DNA of 64,000 nt. Origin: Pezicula radicicola. Lineage: Eukaryota; Ascomycota; Leotiomycetes; Helotiales; Dermateaceae. The notes under the pieces were generated by a model. The model worked only from the letters and a program-made list of their open reading frames with translations, searched no databases and was not told the origin of the DNA. Location of the stretch: contig PDUO01000002.1 in the NCBI GenBank assembly GCA_003008705.1, positions 204,898 to 268,897 of the forward strand, written 5' to 3'. The translations under genes were made by a program, and so were the position numbers. This document shows, piece by piece, positions 56,057-64,000 of the stretch (position 1 is its first letter; each line of letters begins with the position of its first letter).

Positions 56057-58474
56057 TGTGGCTGAATGGTATGAAAGTTGAGGGGATGTATGTGGAATTT
56101 AGAAGAGGAGTGATATTAAATGATATAGGAGAGAGAGATAGTACTTGTAGGTAGGTAAGTAGCTAGGTATACACTCGTATACGCCAGATGATACAAACCT
56201 TCTTTGTCGTTCGTTGTCTGCAGATTGCAGATGCAGTTCGCGTTTGTGGAAAGAGTCAGTTTTGGCGGTGTGGCCGGCTGAGTCACGACGGAGATTTCTT
56301 GGAAACTCAGCATCGAAGCTTCAGAGATGTCTATATACTTAGGAGAAGTAGAAGATAATCCCGTATAGTACTTCGGCCACCAGGGAATGACAGATGTGTG
56401 TACGGAGAAGATCCTTACTTCCAGGTTTAAGTTTTTGATTGTCCATGTGCCCAAATGAAGCGCGAACCCTCGGCCCGTGGCTTCCGATGATGTGAACGTC
56501 CTGGCATTGCCTTACCCCTTCCTTTCAACCTCTTCTTGTCGGCTTCTGTGCCTCATCAATGGAATCCATTACGGCTGATCTACTACTCGACATTTCGCAG
56601 TTCAGCCGGTTCCAAGTCTGCTACTACCCAGTCGTCCCAGTTGTATTGGGACACGCTACTACCGAGTTGAGGCTTTTGACAGGATCAGATTGAAGTAAAG
56701 ATGAATATGGCAAGTGCTGAGGAACTGATGACCTATAGATACACTACGAGAGCTAAGTTAATCGCTATACAATCCATGGTCAAGTGCGGAATACTTCAGG
56801 TCCTCACGGATAGCGATCCTCAGACCCAATTGGCAGCGGCATCAATCCCATCATATTCCTCCTACCTATACGAATACTCAGCTTCCTTCGACAACACAAC
56901 ACGAACGAATAATACGCGCGAGCCTATCCATGTACATATACAGAGAAGTGGAGCACAGGATGGAAGTTTGGGTATAAGGGACCTAGGATGAGATGTATTG
57001 AATGCGGCCGACCGAGCATAGGTATATTTCGAAAGTTCGGGGTACATACACACAAAACGATGTCTAGATTGGATTGCTAGCTTCGTAATTCATACTTAGG
57101 AAAGGAATACCAAGTGATTATTCTAGTGGGATTGATACAGCATGTGCCTTGGTGCTATAGCTTCGCACGACAAGCTGAGGAACTTGATTGCTAAACAAGG
57201 GGATAAGATCTCTGTTGTAGAGTCATAAATCTCATTAGCAAAGAATCCTGCCAGAAACACAAAGAAGCGCAAGACAGAGGTGGAGCATTTCTGTTGCAAA
57301 GCTATAATCCTAGTAATGTTAATCATATCCCTTTTATGTTAAATGGCTCCTAGTACAGGGACTCGACACCCTAGGAACTTCACTAACAAGAAGTATATGT
57401 GTTTTGAGGTAAATGTCCGGACACAGGCCATCAGAGCCGTTGGATGCAAAGAGGGATAGGTTACTGTAATACTACCCAGAAAGTAAAACCTCACTAGAAA
57501 TTAGGACCGGAAATGAGGTACTAACCAAAGCGTTGCACCAATGGGATCTTCTGTCACTATATTGCTTTAATACCTTAACACATCTGTAAAAACCAGTGGA
57601 CATGCTAGAAACTTGTTGGGAGTAGAATTGGGGGAGTGACGAGTTTATAAATTAACGACGTCCGGAGTTGGCGTTTGTTGTCATTAGACCGTCAGTCGGC
57701 ACGCGGTTTCTTGTTGTTAATTTGTTCTGGAGGAGATATGAGATTATAAATGTAAGTGTATAGTAGAATTTCTTGTGGTTATATTTGTCTTATAGGTGTC
57801 TTTATTGTTGCTCGCTTAAATATCCATCTGGATTCCACAGCCCTGCCTCCCATCCTTTGAGTACCATGGCTGGTTATTACCGTAAGTGCAAAATGAACCT
57901 AAGTGAGCCTTCTTTGCACTAACCAAAGCCACAGACTTAGGAATATAGCATTAGAGGGCATGGAAACAGATTGACAGCTTTGAGGTGGGAATGGTAAAAG
58001 CAGATAATGTAGCGGTGCTAACAGGATAGTCAATAGTAGTATCTCCATCAAAGATGTGACTGATAAAGCTTGCTACTAAGAAATTTGAGCTTACAGCCAA
58101 TGTGCCAGCTTTAAAGAAGACATTTTTGACAGTTCCTTTATTTATTTCTCTCCCGTATTTAAATCATGGACTTGAGTTAAGTGAATTAGAAACATGGAAG
58201 TACCTGCCACCATAAAATTATTATGCCACATAAGTCTTCAAATACAACCCTTCATTCCTAAACGCGTTATCACACAAAGAGTGCCAGGTACGCGACTCCA
58301 TTCCATTCCATCCTTCATATCTCGCTTAGAATCAACAATCCCAATCTCTCCCTTCCCCCCCTCCATCTCCTATTGTCCTTCCAAACTCTCTTTCCCTCAA
58401 ACTTTCTACCAAAATCAAAGCGATAACTACTATAACAAAGAAAATACAATCAGAATCCAAAACTCAAAACTGTA
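56057..58474. other. intergenic, no gene supported
   Basis: 2.4 kb with only short frames. I saw no family feature or repeat worth naming. The last ~150 bp are pyrimidine- then A-rich and look like the leader of the next gene. Confidence 0.5.
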
Positions 58475-59281
58475 ATGGGAATCACAATGCAACAATACGC
58501 CTCCTCGTTCTTCATCTCTTTCCTCGGTGTCATCGTTTTTATATCATTTACTGTAATAGGCGTTTACGTTTATCGAAGATGTGTTACTACTGAATTTCAT
58601 AGGAGTGAATTTAGGAGATTTGGTAGAGAGGCTGAGGATCTTTGGTACGTTTTTTAAGATGTTTTTTAGGATGTTGTTTGGGAGGGGCATTTTTGGCTTT
58701 TGTGGTGGTTTTGTTGGGGGTTTTTGATAGGTTGGGTTTTTATTATTTTTACTCGGACTGAGATTTTGGGAGGGTTCTTTGATAGAGGTGGTGGATTGGA
58801 TGTGCTAATGTGTGTGCTTGGTGTAGTAAGATGACTTTGCGTGTTAGGAATGATTTTGATATTGTTAGACGGGGTAGGAATGGGGGTGGTGATGGTGGGT
58901 TGGTTGAGGGGTTGGAGGTACTTGATCGTATGTATATATCATCTCTTCATATTCACCCAATTTCCCTCATTTTATCACTAAGAATCACAATATATTTCTG
59001 TCCTAATTCAAATCTTAACAGAAGCAGAAGACTGGGATAACTCCATCCGAATCGCACTTTGTTCATGGCAAGACATAATGGAACCAACACGCGAAATTGA
59101 TATCGAAGCTCAGAAGATGGTGAGTTTGGGTAGCAAAGCGGAGAGGAAAAGGAGGTTGAGACATGAGAAATGGTTGGTTGAGGTTATGAGGGGGAAGGTT
59201 ATTGAGGGGATTGAGAGGAGGAGGGAGTTAACTTATCCGTTGCATAAGTTACAAGTTGAGCTTCATGAGAGGTACAAGTAA
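58475..59281 (+). CDS. single-pass membrane protein of unknown function, three exons
   Basis: Exons are 58475..58644, 58827..58927 and 59022..59281, giving 176 aa. A short N-terminus is followed by one strong transmembrane helix (FFISFLGVIVFISFTVIGVYVY), then a basic cytoplasmic part beginning RRCVTTEFHRSEFRRFGRE. Exon 2 adds CKMTLRVRNDFDIVRRGRNG. Exon 3 adds AEDWDNSIRIALCSWQDIM and a long charged helix (KAERKRRLRHEKWLVEVM). Intron 1 is 182 bp and very G/T-rich. The final codons lie in a GTAAGT context, so a further intron and a longer C-terminus are possible (continuing near 59338). I do not recognise a family. Confidence 0.65.
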
Positions 59282-60729
59282 GTTTACCCTTTATAAATCT
59301 TTGCAATGCTGTTGTGGGGAGCTGATTTCAGAGTCTAGAAATGAAGATGGCGTCAGAGGAGGTGGGAAGGGTAGGTGTGAGGAGGGAGATGTTACTGAGG
59401 TTATTGTTCATAAGAGGAATATTGGTGTAAGTTTGTATTTTATAACACCAAGTAAAGGTCGATTTTCTGTTCTTGTGAGGTTTTCTTGATAGAATGTATT
59501 CGGCTAATGGTATAGAATAGAGTGAGGAACACGATCTGGGTTCTGACACGAGATCGGGACAAGTAGTATATACCTCTATTCTGAAACAGGAACTTCACAC
59601 CACGATGCCATCGAAGACAGCTTTACCGACTCATGCTTTCGAAGTCGCTGCTGTCTGACATGATACGAGACGATACACGAGGAATGGAAGGAGAAGCAGA
59701 ATAAAGAACTAGAGCTTTTTTGGAAGTTTTCTTTGGGGACTTGGGATTGGACTCTTGCTTTCTCCAGCACTTATCACTTATCTGATGGCTTCACCAACTA
59801 ATGAAGTTAAACGATATTTGAGGACATGTGTAACGACTAACTAGATTAAAGGCAGTTTAGACAAAGAATAATGAGTACAAGAGGTTGAGTTTATTGGAAA
59901 GTATTGTCCTCCAACCACACGTGATGTAACTAATGATTGGTAAGCGCTAAAATGAAAAAGCCAAGTGCTCGACTTGCGGTAACTCAAAAAGGTTTGACGT
60001 GCTGCACTTATCCGTATCCGTGTTCCATCCAGACCTCCATTATGGCCTTTTTATTTCTGCAACTACTAGTGCTTTGAAATTATGGAGGGTTGAAAAGTGC
60101 TTCGATGTGTGGTCTACATTACCTACTGATCTCCACAGTTCAGTAGTAGCGTAGTTCGCTCCATTGAACACATGCTCGAATGCGGGTAATCGGGTATAAC
60201 GCAACCAAGCAGCTGCTGTGGTTTCCGCCCTCAACGGTCAGCGCAGTGGAACGTTGCTAGAAGCTGGCTTTGTGCACCTATCACGCTCGTTGCCACCTTG
60301 GTCTTGGGTCACAGCCGGTCTTGTCAAGCATGCATCAGAGCGAGACATCCTGTTTATATTAGATATGTCTCCCTTTATTTGTCAACGTGCTTCTTCCCGC
60401 GTCTTGCGAAATAGATTTTGGAGGGGTAATAAGTCAATCAGGTTTGCCCCTCAGCACATCATCGCATCAACTGCAAAGTCCTATCATCCTCAAAGTCCGT
60501 AGCCAATCCCGGATGCAGCTTGAGCATTGTGCCACTGACCAACACAACCGAGCCCCGGGTCAAATGCGAGCGGAGTAAGAAAGACTTCCTAATAAGGCTG
60601 GACTGACCCGACAAACCGTCACTGGGAATTCCGAGTCTCTTTCCTTTGGGTGTCTGCACGACATACTGTAACTTTTGCACAACACGAAATTGTTGGGTAC
60701 TTACCGGAAGTGTTCGGTCACTTGGTGTT
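59282..60729. other. intergenic
   Basis: No gene supported, apart from a possible extra last exon of the preceding gene near 59338-59430 and the promoter of the methyltransferase at the right end. Confidence 0.45.
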
Positions 60730-62699
60730 ATGGAAGACGTTACGCCGAAAGACAATCTTATCGTGGTGGTGAGTGGCGACTTCGAGATATGTCCAGACGG
60801 AGGAGCTGATTGTCTGTTAGAGAGATGATCGCAGTGGGAATTCCGGGGATGATAGGTGTGTGATACGTACCGCTCGACAAGATGTCGAGGAAGTAATGAA
60901 CGCCAGATAAGAGGTTAATGAGATGGCAGTGCTGGAGAGACCTTCTCTATCGACTCGACAATAACCGCGTATCGCATGGAGAATGGACGACAATATCAGG
61001 TATATCGGGAAGGTTCTTACTGGTGAGTTCGGAGTCAGGAAATGTTTCCTGAGACTAAAGACAGTGTACGAAGGGCTCCCAACGATGACCGACAAAATGA
61101 AAATCTTGACATCAGGTACACGTCGTCCTTTTTGCTTTGCGACGAAGGATGTTTTGTCTAACCTACGTAGTCACCACAAATATCTCCTGCTTCTAGATGG
61201 TAAACTTCACCTTGCGCCGATACGAAAAGACATCGAGGTGCGTCGCCAAGTCTTTTACCATGCATGTATCGTTACAAAAATTGCCGCGCTTAAGATGAAC
61301 TGATCTCTTGAGTTGGAGTAGCGATGTCTTGACATTGGGACTGGCACAGGGTACGGATGTCCGGTTTTTTGCCCTCAACCCGATCTCACTTGTACACACA
61401 GATCTTTTCTCTAAACAGCGGCTTCTCCACTGTTAGCTGTTGAGCACTGTTAGTCTCGAAAGAAGCTGACTTGGAGGCACCTAGGATTTGGGCCATCGAC
61501 TTCGGTGAGTCGGATTATTTTGCTAAGAGGTCTAACCTCGTGGATCTGCGTGGTTCCCTAGGATTCTGACCTCTTCCAAGCCGATGAGTATCCAGGGACA
61601 GAGGTGATTGGGACCGACCTTTCACCCATTCAACCAGACATGGTCCCTCCAAACCTTCACTTCGAGATCGATGATGCAAGAGATGAGTGGACCTATCCGC
61701 GAAACTACTTCGATCTTATCCACATCCGCTGTCTTTTTGGATCTATTAGCGACTGGCCTGCTCTGTACAAGCAAGTCTACACGTAGGTGCCGTTCTATCC
61801 TTCGATCCCCCTTACCGTTTCTGGTATTTTTCAACGTCTCGTCGCCTTTGTTTGCATGTTTTGTCCAGGACTCCAGGTCCACTCCTGCACTGCTGATCCG
61901 TGATAGGCACCTCAAGCCAGGGGGATTCATCGAACAGATGGAGTTATCAATACAGTTCAAGTCTGATGATGGCACACTCACTCCTGACTCCCCCTTGAGG
62001 AGGTGGAGTAACGTAAGTACAGTATCGTTCCTGACGGTGAAGATGTCCACTTCATACTTCATCCAATAGAAACCTTTGAAGACCGACCCTCCCCCCTGGA
62101 ATCCGACTGACTGGAAACAGCTCTTCACCGAGGCAGGTGAAATTACAGGTCAAAGCTTCCGTACTGTGGAGACAATGAAATCCACAATTGAAGCTCTGGG
62201 ATTTGTGAATGTCATCGAGTACGTCTACAAAGCACCAATAGGAGGCTGGCCTCAAGATCCGAAGTTGCAGGAGTTAGGACGTTGGGGGCTTTTGGGATTT
62301 GATACAGGCGTTGAGGGTTACGCTCTAGCCTTGTTAACGAAGGTATTTGGGGTGAGTGGCTGATATCCATCCTCTTCGTGCTGCACCAATGACAGCCAGC
62401 ATCCCGACTTTCCCAATTGGGCTATCCACCGTTTTGAAACATGGCAGTTCAGATTATTCGCTTCAGAAGAAATGGGTGACGATGAAACTGATTTATTTGT
62501 AGTGGAACCCCACGGAAATCCAGGTTTTTCTGCACGTCCGCCCAGTTCGAAACTTTGGTTCATCAGAACAGAGAACAAACAATTCTAATCTTTATTCTAT
62601 AGTGCTGAGGTTCGGGCAGCTATACGCGATCGAAAGGTTCATTCATACCACGAGATTCGCGTCGTTTATGGCCAGAAACCTCTCATTTCGGATTTGTAG
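60730..62699 (+). CDS. LaeA-like / TAM-domain S-adenosylmethionine-dependent methyltransferase, many small exons
   Basis: Well-supported exons are ~60935..61022, 61074..61115, 61171..61237, 61322..61350, 61485..61504, 61581..61782, 61907..62012, 62070..62351, 62503..62535 and 62610..62699. The 5' end is uncertain, with ATG candidates at 60730 and 60825. Joined, they read YRMENGRQYQVYREGSYWAP, LLLLDGKLHLAPIRKD, the SAM motif RCLDIGTGTGIWAIDFADEY, VIGTDLSPIQPDMVPPN, then HLKPGGFIEQ, GGWPQDPKLQELG and a C-terminal RKVHSYHEIRVVYGQKP. This is the Methyltransf_23/LaeA-like family, often involved in secondary metabolism or regulation. Two joins use AAG or GAG acceptors (CTTCCAAG, GCTGAG), and exon 5 is only 20 bp. 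No frame break is required once these are used. Confidence 0.8.
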
Positions 62700-63868
62700 G
62701 AAGATAAAATATCTGACACAAATAAAATCATTCATCAATATGGCAGTTATTCTGATGGTTATATCTTCTTGACTCCTTCATCCTCCGTGGTCCATTTATC
62801 AGAGTTGTGTACTTGTAAGTAGAGTGAGTACTGTGTCAGGCCCGCTCCGAATAAATTACAGCGCCAAGCGGATGAATAGAGTGTTTGAAGCGTGGTGATG
62901 TGGTGCTGCTGGCGGTTAATCTAATTTCCCTCGCTTCGGAAGGTGCAGTAATTGTTTACGATGCTCAAACACCACTCTCCGGGCTCCAATATATCAGTAA
63001 TAATATATTGAACGGCACTGCTCGTGGATTGCTGGGAATACCGTAATGTGGAAGGGAAAGTCAAAGTTAGTAGTCCACTTTCATCCCTATGAAAAATACC
63101 CATGCTCGACGGCCCGCTTCCTTTGCCATTGTTCCATTGTTCACTTTTTGCGATCGGAGAATAATTAGATTTTAGCAGGGGGAGGAAGCATGGCGGCATA
63201 TCCGTGGGCGAATAATATTTGGGAATAGAAACGGCGGTGCAAGGACGCTGTACGCCACACTGAAGATAGCCCTAAGTGGTCAGGCCCTGGTAAGCGAGAG
63301 AGATGCACTTCAACAACCGACACCTCGACATCGTGGACAGCAGGGGATAAACACACTGGGGGGCCGAACCCAATTCACTCGCTGTACGGGAGGCACTCGC
63401 CGATTCTGTCCTTCTTTACTGATATCTCGGCGTCTTCTCTCCGTTGCCCCAACTCTAACTCTTACTCTTACTCTTACTCTTGCCCTGATGACTACTACTA
63501 CTACTACTGACTGATGTCCCTGTTCCGTACGGTACCGTCCTAACTTTGGCGCGCATGAATTATCAAACAGGCTCGACGCAAGCAACTCGACTCACCCCAT
63601 GGCCGTTGCGACCCCCCTCGTCCTGGTGAACTTGCCTGTCATCCACGGACCGCTGTCCGCATCCCTACAGCCAAGCCACAAGCGACAGCCGACAGCTTCC
63701 TCCCAGGCTTGATCCAGGCTTTCACCCACTTTTCCTCCCCAAAAGGGTCACCTAGAGCCGCGAGACTCGTCAGCACCTACTCTGTGCGGCACTCGTCTTG
63801 TATCTCGTCTGCAATAATTATCCTCTGATCTTCGGCCCTCAAACACCAATGGTTGAATCGTCATCGCA
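62700..63868. other. intergenic with simple repeats
   Basis: No gene supported. A TTACTC-type hexamer tract (~63451-63480) and an ACT trinucleotide tract (~63489-63508) are present. Nearby C-rich DNA may be the 3' flank of the right-edge gene. Confidence 0.5.
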
Positions 63869-64000
63869 TCACCCACGAGCTTTGGCATAGCGACCTTCCA
63901 TGAACTGAGCCACTTTCCCTTGTATCCAACTATAGCCTTGTGGATCGTCAAGTTCGGACGGAATGCCTGTGCCATGCTGGTCGACGATGCAAACGCCCAA
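63869..64000 (-). CDS. C-terminal end of a gene running off the right edge
   Basis: The frame is open from the window edge to a TGA at 63869-63871 (43 codons), ending DDPQGYSWIQGKVAQFMEGR then YAKARG. Composition and a clean amphipathic end look coding. No start can be seen because the rest lies outside. I do not recognise the family. Confidence 0.45.
   Translation of the reverse strand: MGVCIVDQHGTGIPSELDDPQGYSWIQGKVAQFMEGRYAKARG

Noticed and set aside
63447..63508. Hexamer and trinucleotide tracts
   Set aside because: Ordinary microsatellites, with no CRISPR-like spacing and no telomere motif.

Overview
The window is nuclear DNA from a filamentous ascomycete (Pezizomycotina). Leotiomycetes/Helotiales is my best guess, but that is inference from gene flavour and not a search. 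The evidence is short GT-AG introns (mostly 46-80 bp) in nearly every ordinary gene. The gene families are also typical: a SAT4/rhodopsin-type membrane protein, a Zn2Cys6 regulator, an eqolisin protease, a LaeA-like methyltransferase and a cAMP-receptor-like GPCR. Pseudogenes carry C-to-T / G-to-A nonsense changes that resemble RIP. No rRNA, tRNA or CRISPR was found. Two N gaps are present (32393-32751 and 42897-42996).

Layout. 0.4-17 kb holds ordinary genes separated by long intergenic stretches: a small secreted protein, a KstD-like FAD oxidoreductase, a GPCR, a DUF6924-like protein and a SAT4-family membrane protein. A ~152-bp tandem satellite (17.1-18.2 kb) and a GAGCCACTACCACGA minisatellite (18.4-18.7 kb) follow.

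19.0-34.1 kb is the unusual part. Three long intronless ORFs lie together: a 1214-aa coiled-coil protein (-), a 681-aa protein of unknown function (-) and a 1526-aa UPF1-like SF1 helicase (+). Their proteins do not look related, yet they share a homologous 5' leader of about 165 bp that ends in two small hairpins and an A-rich run just before the start codon. The two minus-strand genes share about 400 bp upstream. Decayed, rearranged and partly inverted copies of the helicase/unknown-gene pair and its shared upstream region lie at 32.9-34.1 kb, beside arrays of an 18-bp minisatellite. I read this as a duplicating, promoter-sharing gene module or selfish element. It is the best candidate here for an undescribed system.

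34.7-40.2 kb has a 14-TM-type MFS transporter converging on a 10-exon Zn2Cys6 regulator. 41.6-50.7 kb is a small aspartate/methionine-pathway cluster: a dead O-acetylhomoserine sulfhydrylase, an apparently intact aspartate kinase, a dead homoserine O-acetyltransferase and an intact nitrilase. An 18-bp minisatellite array sits inside an intron of the first pseudogene. 53.5-62.7 kb carries an eqolisin (G1) protease, a GNAT acetyltransferase, a single-pass membrane protein and a LaeA-like methyltransferase. The C-terminal end of another gene runs off the right edge.

Exon boundaries were inferred by hand from frame, splice consensus and remembered family patterns. Multi-exon models are therefore good hypotheses, not transcript-supported facts.
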